From: Paenibacillus sp. PK3_47 | GTDB taxonomy: Bacteria > Bacillota > Bacilli > Paenibacillales > Paenibacillaceae | Assembly: GCF_023520895.1 (NCBI RefSeq) | Contig: NZ_CP026029.1 | Location: forward strand, 3,596,001-3,660,000 | Direction of reading: 5' to 3' | Length of the DNA stretch: 64,000 nucleotides | Shown: positions 20,838-28,946 of the stretch, piece after piece | Layout of the letters: every line of letters begins with the position of its first letter | Numbering within the stretch: position 1 is the first letter of the stretch | Position numbers and translations under genes: made by a program | The notes under the pieces: model-generated | The model's input: the letters and a program-made list of their open reading frames with translations, nothing else | The model's database searches: none | Told to the model about the DNA's origin: nothing

Positions 20838-21641
20838 TTATTTCTTGCCGACCTGTGCCGCAAAGTATTCCTGCAGCTCCGCGACCTTCCGGGGATCAGC
20901 GAGTGCACCTTCAGCGGAGAAATAGTGCTCGGCTACGAGCTCCCAGGTCGGGACGATTTTTTGAGCGGTCATTGCTTTGATGGCGATCTTGACCGTCTTG
21001 CGTTCTCTGGCGTTGGAGAAGGTATCCTTGTAATGCTGTGCCTTCTCAAAATCCAGCTCATTAAAGATGGCCCGGAAAATTTCCGCCGTCATCTTGGCAT
21101 CATCAAGCGCACGGTGCGCAGAACCGGAAGGCTCAAGACCCAGCAGGGCCATGGCTCCCTCCACGCTGATGTCATTACTGAGGCCGCGGGCGCGGAGCAC
21201 TCCTTTGAGTAAGTCAAAATAGGTTGCCGCCATCCAGTAGGAGTCGTCCATTTTGTGCATGCGTGTATCCTGAATAATCCGTTTCATATCCTCGCCGCCC
21301 CAGGTCAGAAGCAGGACGCCGTCAGGACTCTGGTCAAGCCAGGCGCGGAATGCTGTAATCACCTTGGGAAAACGGGCAGCAACGTCGATATCCTCCTGGG
21401 GGATACCGGTTTTTTTCTTAATGAAGGAATTCAGGGTGGAGAAGTATATGGGTTTGATTAAGGCTGAGAACTCATCCTTAACTTGCAGCGATGCGTCTAA
21501 CCGGACAGCTCCGATCTCAATGACCTCCATGGGATGCTCGCTTGCAAATTTGCGGCCGTTGAATTCGATGTCCAGAACAATATAATCCACAGGTATTGCC
21601 TCCGTTTCAGTGACTGGCGCTCTAGCATACAGTCTGTTCAT
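20838..21641 (-). CDS. DEDDh-type 3'-5' exonuclease
   Basis: A 267-residue protein with an RNase T/DnaQ-like fold. Exo I is seen as YIVLDIEFN near residue 20 (the two acidic metal ligands), Exo II around LLLTWGGEDMKRI, and Exo III as HRALDDAKMTAEI with the DEDDh histidine. It resembles KapD/ERI-1-like nucleases rather than the polymerase epsilon subunit. The C-terminal 60 residues are a family-specific helical tail. A GAAGGG-type ribosome site precedes the ATG. The gene is alone; the substrate (RNA or DNA) is not evident. Confidence 0.88.
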   Translation of the reverse strand: MNRLYARAPVTETEAIPVDYIVLDIEFNGRKFASEHPMEVIEIGAVRLDASLQVKDEFSALIKPIYFSTLNSFIKKKTGIPQEDIDVAARFPKVITAFRAWLDQSPDGVLLLTWGGEDMKRIIQDTRMHKMDDSYWMAATYFDLLKGVLRARGLSNDISVEGAMALLGLEPSGSAHRALDDAKMTAEIFRAIFNELDFEKAQHYKDTFSNARERKTVKIAIKAMTAQKIVPTWELVAEHYFSAEGALADPRKVAELQEYFAAQVGKK

Positions 21642-21821
21642 GCGCCGACCCTTCTATTTTAACAAAAAAAGCATGAAAAAGGGAAAAAGGCATGGATTTG
21701 CCCCTGAAGACGGAGTGTCGCATCATAAGACTACAAGATTTGCCGGGTAATGCCGGAACAGTCCGGGTAATTAATTTGGATGTACTTATTTGGCGTATCA
21801 GGCTATGAACAAAGGAGGGGA

Positions 21822-22247
21822 ATGCGGATGCTGCTGTACGTTACAGTTAAAAGCATGGGCAAGCGCAGACCGGTGCTGGAGCGGCGTGAACTGGTACTTG
21901 AGCCGGCACCAGGGAATTTGGAAGAGCTGATCACGGCCATTGTAGCTAAGCAGGTGAAGGAGCTTGCAGATAAGCAGGGGCGCGGGGAGCTGATCCCTTT
22001 TTTGACGGCAAATGCGGTTAACAACCAGAGAGTCACCGGTAAAATCGGCTTCGGGACGGCCTATAATGACAAGCCGCCTGAGCTGGAGAAAGCGGCGGAA
22101 GCTGCGCTGCTGGCGTTTGAGGACGGGCTGTATAAAGTGTTTTTGCGTGAAGAGGCCTGTGAGCGGCTGCAAGAGCCCTTGCTGCTGAATGAGGGAGACG
22201 AATTAGTGTTTATCCGGTTCACGATGCTGGCCGGAAGTCTATGGTAG
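21822..22247 (+). CDS. protein of unknown function
   Basis: A 141-residue soluble protein I do not recognise. It opens with beta-strand-like LLYVTVKSMG, has a helical middle (NLEELITAIVAKQVKEL) and ends LLLNEGDELVFIRFTMLAGSLW. No signal peptide or TM segment is visible. AAAGGAGGGG stands 4-5 bases before the ATG at 21822; ATG 21828 is also possible, while the upstream extension to 21780 lacks a ribosome site. A second gene starts 17 bases later with its own GGGGAGG but is cut off after 16 codons, so this protein has probably lost its operon partner. Confidence 0.7.
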   Translation: MRMLLYVTVKSMGKRRPVLERRELVLEPAPGNLEELITAIVAKQVKELADKQGRGELIPFLTANAVNNQRVTGKIGFGTAYNDKPPELEKAAEAALLAFEDGLYKVFLREEACERLQEPLLLNEGDELVFIRFTMLAGSLW

Positions 22248-22263
22248 AAGGGGAGGCTGAGTT

Positions 22264-22314
22264 ATGGGAATCATGAGTATTGAGGAAGAAATACAGTGGT
22301 ACAAGTGCCTTTAA
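22264..22314 (+). pseudogene. 5' stub of a truncated gene
   Basis: A good ribosome site (GGGGAGGCTGAGTT) and ATG start a frame MGIMSIEEEIQWYKCL, stopped by TAA at 22312-22314. From codon 12 on the sequence is a unit of the 51-bp repeat family found at 33235-33899. The original gene downstream of the 21822 protein was therefore replaced or deleted at this point. The identity of the lost gene cannot be told. Confidence 0.6.
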
Positions 22315-22400
22315 ATTTGCGAAAGGTGGGCGGGACGGCGAAATCGGAGGTATAAGTACCCTTGAATTCGCGATAAGTGGGGAGTACGGGTTCAATGAAC
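22298..22400 (+). repeat. two degenerate units of the 51-bp stem-loop repeat
   Basis: GGTACAAGTGCCTTTAAATT at 22298 and GGTATAAGTACCCTTGAATT at 22349 are exactly 51 bases apart. They match the units at 33235-33899 (GGTAAAAGTACCTTTGAATT). Confidence 0.75.
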
Positions 22401-22403
22401 AAC

Positions 22404-22906
22404 TGTACACGAAAAACCGAGTACAATAGCACGCCGCGAGGGTCAACGAACTAAATGTACACGAAAAACCGAGTACAATGTGCCGCTGCGAGGGTCAACG
22501 AACCAAATGTACACGAAAAACCGAGTACAATAGCACGCCGCGAGGGTCAACGAACCAAATGTACACGAAAAACCGAGTACAATGTGCCGCTGCGAGGGTC
22601 AACGAACCAAATGTACACGAAAAACCGAGTACAATGTGCCGCCGCGAGGGTCAACGAACCAAATGTACATGAAAAACCGAGTACAATGTGCCGCTGCGAG
22701 GGTCAACGAACCAAATGTACACGAAAAACCGAGTACATTAGCAAGCCGTGAGGGTCAACGAACCAAATGTACACGAAAAACCGAGTACAATAGGACGCCG
22801 CGAGTGTTAACGAACCAAATGTACATGAAAAACCGAGTACAATAGGACGCCCCGAGGGTCAACGAACCAAATGTACACGAAAAACCGAGTACAATGTGCC
22901 GCCGCG
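22404..22906 (+). repeat. 52-bp tandem repeat array (nine full units plus one partial)
   Basis: Units start at 22404 and every 52 bases to 22872. Each has TGTACACGAAAAACCGAGTA, then a variable 10-base stretch, then GCGAGGGTCAACGAACCAAA. Two main subtypes occur (AATAGCACGCC and AATGTGCCGCT). TGTAC and GTACA form a short inverted repeat in each unit. The period is not a multiple of three; all frames are open by composition and do not indicate a protein. The array lies between the truncated gene and the convergent spermidine-synthase-like gene. Confidence 0.95.
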
Positions 22907-22970
22907 TAAGCAAGCGAAATCATCAGCGGCTGGCTCTTCTGAAGGCATCCCATGCCATCCCGCTCACCGC

Positions 22971-23723
22971 TCAGTCCCGGATAACATGTCCCTGGCCCAG
23001 GGTAATGCGGATGAAGCCGGCCATGTGGCGGGACTGGTAGCGGACCGGGCGGCTGCTGCCGACCATAATAATGTTGCGGATATCTGCCGCTCCTTCCGCC
23101 GGGAGGGCAAAGGCCTCGACATAGGGAAACTGCCCGCTAACCGTAGTGTGGATGGCGTTCAGCAGGCGGTCATTGTCGCTTTTGCCCATCAGATTCATGA
23201 TTACAGCGCCGCGCGGATGAAGCTTGGAGCGGGTAAGGCTGAAGAACTCGTCCGAAATCAGATGTCCCGGCGTTCCGGCAGCGGTGAAGGCATCGAGAAG
23301 AATATAGTCAAACGTCCCGTCTTGCTCACCCTCCAGCAGGCTGCGGCCGTCGCCAATCATGACATTATCCTGAGTATAGCCAAAGTGGGTCCTGCTGTAG
23401 CTTACGACCTGCGGATTCACCTCTGCAATCTTAAAACGCCTCTCTGCAAAATATCCGGCAATCGTCCCCGTCCCGTGCCCGATCACAAAAACATCCTCAA
23501 AAAAAGGCTCATTAATCTCCATCAGATGAATCATCGCCCGGGGATATTCAAAGACAATGCGCCTCGGGTTATCCAGATCCAGTGCACCCTGGATGGCCTC
23601 GCCCGAGAACTGCAGCACGCGGAATCTGCCTTTTTCCCCGTAAAGCTCAGTCGTATCGTATACTTCAATGTTATCTGCATCATTATGATCATCGTTATCA
23701 CCGGATGTCTGAAACTGTGGCAA
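22971..23723 (-). CDS. spermidine synthase-like methyltransferase-fold protein
   Basis: A 250-residue protein with a SpeE-like Rossmann core. Motif I is VIGHGTGTIAGYF, followed by the acidic AEVNPQVVSYSRTHFG, IGDGRSLL and YILLDAF. True spermidine synthases have GGGDG and a conserved Asp in motif I; here it is GHGTG, so the reaction may differ. Translation would start at TTG (23723) with GGGAGAGG upstream. It is 13 bases downstream of the YesN-type regulator and thus likely in the same transcript, although a polyamine role in a sugar locus is not obvious. Confidence 0.75.
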   Translation of the reverse strand: MPQFQTSGDNDDHNDADNIEVYDTTELYGEKGRFRVLQFSGEAIQGALDLDNPRRIVFEYPRAMIHLMEINEPFFEDVFVIGHGTGTIAGYFAERRFKIAEVNPQVVSYSRTHFGYTQDNVMIGDGRSLLEGEQDGTFDYILLDAFTAAGTPGHLISDEFFSLTRSKLHPRGAVIMNLMGKSDNDRLLNAIHTTVSGQFPYVEAFALPAEGAADIRNIIMVGSSRPVRYQSRHMAGFIRITLGQGHVIRD

Positions 23724-23736
23724 GCTGTTCCTCTCC

Positions 23737-25233
23737 CTACACCATTGAAATTCGTTTGTACTCGTTCGGCGTCACACCGACAACCTTTTTGAAAAGCTTG
23801 TTAAAATACGCCGGATCGGGATAGCCGACCTCGGTGCCGATTTCATGGACCTTTAGGTCAGGCGCATTCTTCAGCAGCTGCTTGGCTTTGCGGATGCGGA
23901 TCTCAATCATGTAATCCGTCAGAGTCATTCCGGTCTCCTGCTTGAACAGCTTACTTAGATAGCTTGGCGTCAAAAAGACCATGCCGGCCAGCGTGTTCAG
24001 ATCCGCATGCTGATTGTAATGGGCGGATACCCAGCGTTTCACCGTTTCCACCGCCTTGCCGGACATCTCCAGCCGGTGGGTGCGGATTTTAATCAGAGCC
24101 TTCGTGAGCATGGAAGTAAACTGCTCTTCAATTTCGCCAAAGCTCATGCAGTCCCGGATCTGTTCTTCCAGCTTCGGGCGGTTCTCCTGCCGTTGGGCGG
24201 CTTCGTATTCCGGCAGCTCATTGCGGACGGCTTCCTCTGCCTGCTGCAGCGAGCGGAGGATAAGCCCGGGACTGGCCTGCTGTGCCTCCAGAGACCTGAA
24301 CAGCTTGTGAATCCACTCCGTAGTCCCGGTGATGCTAAGAATCTGCAGATCATGGATCAGCGGCTCCCGGATGGGGGCAAAGTGATCGGCGGCGGCTTTA
24401 TCCGCAAGCTCCAGCTCCTCAATAGCAGTATAATGCAGCAGCTGCGGATTATAAATCCCGGCATCACAGGCCAGCTTGGCTTCGAGATAAGCGGTCCGCA
24501 GTCTGGCCGGCTCACTGTAGGAGCGGCTGACTCCGAAATGCAGCCGCTTCTGCGGGCAGACTGTCTTGATAAACCCGGCAGGCTCCTGCCGCTCCGCAAG
24601 GGTAAGCGGTTCTTGGGAATAACGGACCCATGCCAGCAGCCCCTTATGAACCTCAAGCAGATCAGATGAAATTCCCTGCTCTTTCCGCAGAATATCCGAA
24701 TAGGCGATGGCGCCTTTCATGCTCCCTCCCTTGAGTAAAGTAACTGTGAAATAGGGCAGGGGGAGATTCAGATTATCCATCAAGACGGCTGACGGTTCAT
24801 CCAGCTGCAGCAGCGGGAGCAGCATTCCGGTGCGCTGGCGTTCTTCCTTCTCCCGCTGCAGTTCCCGTTCCTTTTCCAGAGTGTAGAGAACTTCAAACAG
24901 CTGTTCCTTGTTGATCGGCTTGAGCAGGTAATCTACGGCTGAGCTGCGGATTGCCTCCCGGGCATAATCGAATTCTACGAACCCGCTCATCAGCAGCGTG
25001 CGGATTTCCGGATGGCTTACTTTCAGCAGCCGGATCAGCTCCAGACCGCCGATCTGCGGCATCCGGATATCGGTAATGACCAGATCAAGCTGAAGGGAGG
25101 GCAGCTCATCAAGCAGCTGCCTGCCGTCGGCAAAGGTCCCAACAACACAGAAGGTGCTGCTCTCCTTACTGATCATCCGGGCCAGCCCTTCACGGATCAG
25201 CACTTCATCATCTACAATCACCATTCGCAGCAA
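23737..25233 (-). CDS. YesN-type response regulator with AraC DNA-binding domain
   Basis: A 498-residue regulator. The N-terminal receiver shows MVIVDDEVLIREGL and the phospho-acceptor Asp in LVITDIRMPQIGG. A middle region of about 250 residues precedes the C-terminal pair of AraC helix-turn-helix motifs (LAGMVFLTPSYLSKLFKQET and VHEIGTEVGYPDPAYFNKLF). Such proteins activate sugar ABC operons after phosphorylation by a YesM kinase, encoded just upstream here. AAAGGGGGG favours the TTG at 25233 as start; the frame is open to 25257 and an ATG lies at 25224. Confidence 0.92.
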   Translation of the reverse strand: MLRMVIVDDEVLIREGLARMISKESSTFCVVGTFADGRQLLDELPSLQLDLVITDIRMPQIGGLELIRLLKVSHPEIRTLLMSGFVEFDYAREAIRSSAVDYLLKPINKEQLFEVLYTLEKERELQREKEERQRTGMLLPLLQLDEPSAVLMDNLNLPLPYFTVTLLKGGSMKGAIAYSDILRKEQGISSDLLEVHKGLLAWVRYSQEPLTLAERQEPAGFIKTVCPQKRLHFGVSRSYSEPARLRTAYLEAKLACDAGIYNPQLLHYTAIEELELADKAAADHFAPIREPLIHDLQILSITGTTEWIHKLFRSLEAQQASPGLILRSLQQAEEAVRNELPEYEAAQRQENRPKLEEQIRDCMSFGEIEEQFTSMLTKALIKIRTHRLEMSGKAVETVKRWVSAHYNQHADLNTLAGMVFLTPSYLSKLFKQETGMTLTDYMIEIRIRKAKQLLKNAPDLKVHEIGTEVGYPDPAYFNKLFKKVVGVTPNEYKRISMV

Positions 25234-25260
25234 TCCGGAACCCCCCTTTGATACCAAACA

Positions 25261-27066
25261 TTATTTACGATCATGAGCCTCCGGGGAAAGGCCGCCGAGC
25301 TGCAGAATGACCCGGGTGCCTGACCCGGGCTCACTATGCACGCGCAGGCCATAGGAGCTGCCGTAGTGCATCCGGATGCGCTCGTTCACATTCCGCAGGC
25401 CGATGCCGAACTTTTCGCCATCACTTCCGCTATGCAGGCTGCCGTTCAAGGCACGGAGTGTATCTCCGTCCATGCCGATCCCGTCATCCTCTACACAGAA
25501 CACTGTAAGGCCGTCCTCTTTCCAGGCAGTGATGCTCAAGGTTCCCGGCCCTTCCTTGGGCTCCAGACCGTGGAAGACGGCATTCTCCACGATCGGCTGG
25601 AAGACCAGCTTGATGACAGGCAGCGGAAGAAATTCCTCCGGCACATCGATGTTCAGCCTGAACTTCTCCGGGAAGCGGATCTGCAGCATCCCCAGATAAT
25701 TCTCTACATGATCCAGCTCATCGCGGATCGTAACCATTTCATCGCTGCGGACGATGCCGTAGCGCATCTGCACACCGAGCAGATAGGTCAGCTTTGCTAC
25801 ACGCGGCTCGTCGCTGCCCTCTGCAAGCATGCGGATAGACTCCAGTGTGTTGTAAATGAAATGCGGGTTGATCTGGTTCTGCAATGCCCGCATATCTGCC
25901 TTTTGCTTGCGTTGTTCGGTAAGCGATACCTCCTGGAGCAGATCCTTGACCCGGATAATCATCCGGTTAAAGTGGCTGCCGATCATGCCGATTTCATCAT
26001 TATATTTGGGGGACAGCCAGACATCCAGGTTGCCGTGCTGCACCTGTTTCATTAAGCGGACCAGTGACTTCAGCGGTTTGGTCAGGGCATGGGAGATAAA
26101 GGTGGCCACGATCAAGGCAAAAGCCACAATCGCCAGTGTAGTCAATATCAGCGTGTTGCGGGTTTTTTGCACCGGAGTAAGGATGCGTTCCAGCGGGATT
26201 GTGACCATGGTCGTCCAGCCTGTCTTCGGAGATACTGTATAGACTGCCAGAAATTCCTGATCCTCCAGCCCAATCCGGAAATGCCCTTCACGCCCGGAAA
26301 TCTTCTGCAGCAGCAGAGAAAGGGACTCCCCCTGAGATTCCGTGTCTTCACCGCCGTAGACAAGCTGTCCCTGATCATCCACAATCATCGTGCTGCCTTG
26401 GGTGACGGCGTTGACAGGATCAGTGATCCCTTTAAAAAGCCCGATGTCGATATCAAAAATAATCATACCGATCGGCTTCAGCATGCTGACGGAGGTCACC
26501 GTGCGCAGCACGCTGAATACCTCCCGTTCATCACCGGCGTTCAGCCGGATGGTGTGGCGGCCCTGCACCACGGGGGCAACCCCGGCTTTCTCCGTCAGCT
26601 GCCGCCACTGCGCCATCCGCTCCCCCGGGAAAAGCTCATAAATGCCTGGAGCCTTGTCATAGAACACGGAGCCGTATTTGTCCACTAAGTATACAGCAGT
26701 AATCTCTTCTTTCGTATGGTTCAGATAGCTTAGGAACATGGACATGCTGGTGTTCTTTTCCCAGTCGGTATTCTCCTGTTCGAGAAAGAACTGCACGTCG
26801 GTATTATACAGGGGAAGCGTCGTGTTTCTCTTCAGATCGGCCACGTACCTGTCAATGGTATCCGATGCATTGTCCGCCATCTGTCCCGCGCTTGCCGTGG
26901 AGCTCTGGAGAACCGAATTGAAGGTGGAGCGGGAGGATAAGTAGCTGACATAGGTAATCGGCAGAGAGAGCAGAAATATAAACACGACAATCAGCTTGCG
27001 CTCCATCGGCAGGTTAGCCAGGAACAGCCACAGGCTGCGGGGAATCCTCCGGATGTATGACACCAC
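25261..27066 (-). CDS. YesM-type sensor histidine kinase
   Basis: A 601-residue membrane kinase. TM1 lies at residues 20-45 and TM2 near 300-320, enclosing an extracellular dCache-like sensor of about 250 residues, then HAMP. The His_kinase box is QNQINPHFIYNTLESIRMLA, typical of the LytS/YesM family, and the C-terminal ATPase has VQPIVENAVFHGL, the GIGM motif and GIGLRNVNERI. Start is GTG with AAAGGA upstream. Its partner is the YesN-type regulator. Gene order with the ABC importer suggests it senses the imported oligosaccharide or its binding protein. Confidence 0.95.
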   Translation of the reverse strand: MVSYIRRIPRSLWLFLANLPMERKLIVVFIFLLSLPITYVSYLSSRSTFNSVLQSSTASAGQMADNASDTIDRYVADLKRNTTLPLYNTDVQFFLEQENTDWEKNTSMSMFLSYLNHTKEEITAVYLVDKYGSVFYDKAPGIYELFPGERMAQWRQLTEKAGVAPVVQGRHTIRLNAGDEREVFSVLRTVTSVSMLKPIGMIIFDIDIGLFKGITDPVNAVTQGSTMIVDDQGQLVYGGEDTESQGESLSLLLQKISGREGHFRIGLEDQEFLAVYTVSPKTGWTTMVTIPLERILTPVQKTRNTLILTTLAIVAFALIVATFISHALTKPLKSLVRLMKQVQHGNLDVWLSPKYNDEIGMIGSHFNRMIIRVKDLLQEVSLTEQRKQKADMRALQNQINPHFIYNTLESIRMLAEGSDEPRVAKLTYLLGVQMRYGIVRSDEMVTIRDELDHVENYLGMLQIRFPEKFRLNIDVPEEFLPLPVIKLVFQPIVENAVFHGLEPKEGPGTLSITAWKEDGLTVFCVEDDGIGMDGDTLRALNGSLHSGSDGEKFGIGLRNVNERIRMHYGSSYGLRVHSEPGSGTRVILQLGGLSPEAHDRK

Positions 27067-27094
27067 GATTGTTGTTCCTTTCCGTACGGTTCCC

Positions 27095-27928
27095 CTATTT
27101 GACCGCGCCGCTCGTTACGCCCTCAAAGATATAACGCTGCAGGAAAAAGTACAGAATGACTGTAGGCAGCAGGATGAGCAGAATCGCTGCACAGATCAGG
27201 TTCCAGTCGGCGGTATTGACCCCCTGAAAACGCATGAGCACCGTTGTCACTACACCAAGACTCTGTTTCGGCATATAGAGATAAGGGATGTACATGTCAT
27301 TGTAAATGCTGATCGTCTTCAAAATGACCAGTGTCGCCGTAGCCGGCGTCAGCAGCGGGAAGATGATCGAACGGTAGATTTTGAACAGGGAGGCGCCTTC
27401 CACCATGGCATTCTCATCGAGATCGAACGGGATATTTCGGATGAATTGCAGATAAAGGATGATCTGGATTACATCCGCTCCGATATACAGCACGATGGGA
27501 GCGCCGAGTGTGTTGTAAAGGCCCAGGTTTTTGATGATCCCGAAGGTCGCCACCTGTGTGGTGATGCTCGGAATGATCGTAGCCACCAGGTAAGCACCGA
27601 ACACGATGGGCTTCAGCTTGAAGGAGAAACGTCCCAGTACATATGCCACCATTGTGCCAAACAGGATGTTCAGGGTCAATGTAATTATGATGATGACCAG
27701 CACATTGCCGAAGCCGCTGAGCAGGCCGCCGCGTTCAAATACGGTAACAAAGTTGTCGAAGTTAAAAAAGCTTTTGGGCAGCGCCATAGAGCTGCTGGTA
27801 TTGAATTCCTCTGTAGATTTGAAGGCGTTGACTATCACTACATAAGGCGGAAACAGCACAGCGAACACGCCGATAAGCAGCGTAAAGTACTTGAATATAT
27901 TTTTAGGGCTAAGTGTGAATTTGTCCAT
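27095..27928 (-). CDS. carbohydrate ABC transporter permease (MalG type)
   Basis: A 277-residue inner-membrane protein with six TM segments. The cytoplasmic EAA loop that contacts the ATPase reads ENAMVEGASLFKIYRSIIFP, with G in the conserved position. It ends FEGVTSGAVK, as is usual for CUT1 MalG-type permeases. It pairs with the permease immediately upstream (2-base gap). No ATPase is encoded here; CUT1 systems in this group commonly share a general MsmX-like ATPase. Confidence 0.95.
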   Translation of the reverse strand: MDKFTLSPKNIFKYFTLLIGVFAVLFPPYVVIVNAFKSTEEFNTSSSMALPKSFFNFDNFVTVFERGGLLSGFGNVLVIIIITLTLNILFGTMVAYVLGRFSFKLKPIVFGAYLVATIIPSITTQVATFGIIKNLGLYNTLGAPIVLYIGADVIQIILYLQFIRNIPFDLDENAMVEGASLFKIYRSIIFPLLTPATATLVILKTISIYNDMYIPYLYMPKQSLGVVTTVLMRFQGVNTADWNLICAAILLILLPTVILYFFLQRYIFEGVTSGAVK

Positions 27929-27930
27929 GG

Positions 27931-28824
27931 CTACTTATCTCCTCCCCGGCTGAGAACCAGCTGCTGCAGCAGCAGCACGATGACGACAAAGAAGAGCAGG
28001 ATGATGCTCATTGCCGAGGCCAGGCCGTAGTTGTTAAAAGCAAAAGCCGTATCGACCACACGCTGCACATAAGTCTGGCTGGCACCCGCAGGTCCGCCTT
28101 TGGTCAGCACGAACGGCAGGTCGAAGACTTCGAGCGCACCGGTGACGGTCAGGAACAGGTTCAGCTGGATGACAGGTTTCATATTCGGCAGCGTAATCCT
28201 CCACAGGGTCTGGAAGGAGCCGGCGCCGTCGATTTTGGCGGCTTCATACATATCCTTCGGGATGGCCTGCAGGGAGGCGATGTAGATAACCATGTTGTAG
28301 CCCATGAACCGCCAGAAGCCGGTGGAAGCAAGCGAATAGTTAACGAGTCCTTCGGTACCGAGCCAGCTGGTCTCTGCGAGGCTGGTCAGGCCGATGCTGT
28401 TCAGGAACAGGTTCAGTGAACCGTTGGTGGTGTCAAACACATAGCCGAACATAAAGGCCACAGCAACACCGTTCATAATATAAGGAAGGAAAAGCATGAT
28501 GCGGAACGCGTTTTTGCCGCGCAGCCTGCTGTTCAGCACCACGGCGAAATATATGGCGACAATGTTCTGGAGAATCCCCATCACAAAATAGGCAAAGTTA
28601 TGAGTAAATACCTTGAAAATATCGGGATTGCCGAACACCTCGCGGTAATTGTCCAGTCCGACCCAGGGCTTCTCGGGGCTGTAGCCGTCCCAGTTCGTAA
28701 AGCTGTAATAGACGAGCTTGAGCGCCGGATAATACGTGAAGGTTGCCAGCAGAATCAGCGGGATCAGCAGGAAGGAGACAATGATTATAGTCTTCTGTTT
28801 GTTATAGGATAGTGTTCCGAACAT
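27931..28824 (-). CDS. carbohydrate ABC transporter permease (MalF type)
   Basis: A 297-residue permease with six TM segments starting TIIIVSFLLIPLILLATFTY. The EAA motif is YEAAKIDGAGSFQTLWRITL. The frame is open to 28992, but the ATG at 28824 is preceded by AAGAAGG at the correct distance, and the upstream part overlaps a hairpin. It works with the MalG-type partner and the lipoprotein SBP upstream to import a sugar, proposed to be manno-oligosaccharides from the neighbouring glycosidases. Confidence 0.94.
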   Translation of the reverse strand: MFGTLSYNKQKTIIIVSFLLIPLILLATFTYYPALKLVYYSFTNWDGYSPEKPWVGLDNYREVFGNPDIFKVFTHNFAYFVMGILQNIVAIYFAVVLNSRLRGKNAFRIMLFLPYIMNGVAVAFMFGYVFDTTNGSLNLFLNSIGLTSLAETSWLGTEGLVNYSLASTGFWRFMGYNMVIYIASLQAIPKDMYEAAKIDGAGSFQTLWRITLPNMKPVIQLNLFLTVTGALEVFDLPFVLTKGGPAGASQTYVQRVVDTAFAFNNYGLASAMSIILLFFVVIVLLLQQLVLSRGGDK

Positions 28825-28861
28825 CGCATAACCTTCTTTCTTCAACAAGCATGGGATTAAA

Positions 28862-28900
28862 GCAAAATGGATTATCCATGAAGACGATAATCCATTTTGC
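28862..28900 (-). promoter_or_regulatory. intercistronic hairpin between SBP and permease genes
   Basis: GCAAAATGGATTAT and ATAATCCATTTTGC form a 14-bp perfect stem with an 11-base loop. No T tract follows on the minus strand. Such hairpins often stabilise the upstream SBP message or partly terminate transcription so that binding protein exceeds permease. Confidence 0.7.
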
Positions 28901-28946
28901 CGGAGTGAATTGCTTAGTTCATATCGCTGTATTGCCGAGTCCGGGA

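Noticed and set aside
22455..22845. Overlapping open frames of up to 98 codons in the 52-bp array.
   Set aside because: They are a by-product of a stop-free 52-base unit read in rotating frames; there is no ribosome site and the repeat length is not a multiple of three.
22404..22906. CRISPR array.
   Set aside because: The units are near-identical throughout their 52 bases, with no unique spacers, and no cas genes are present.
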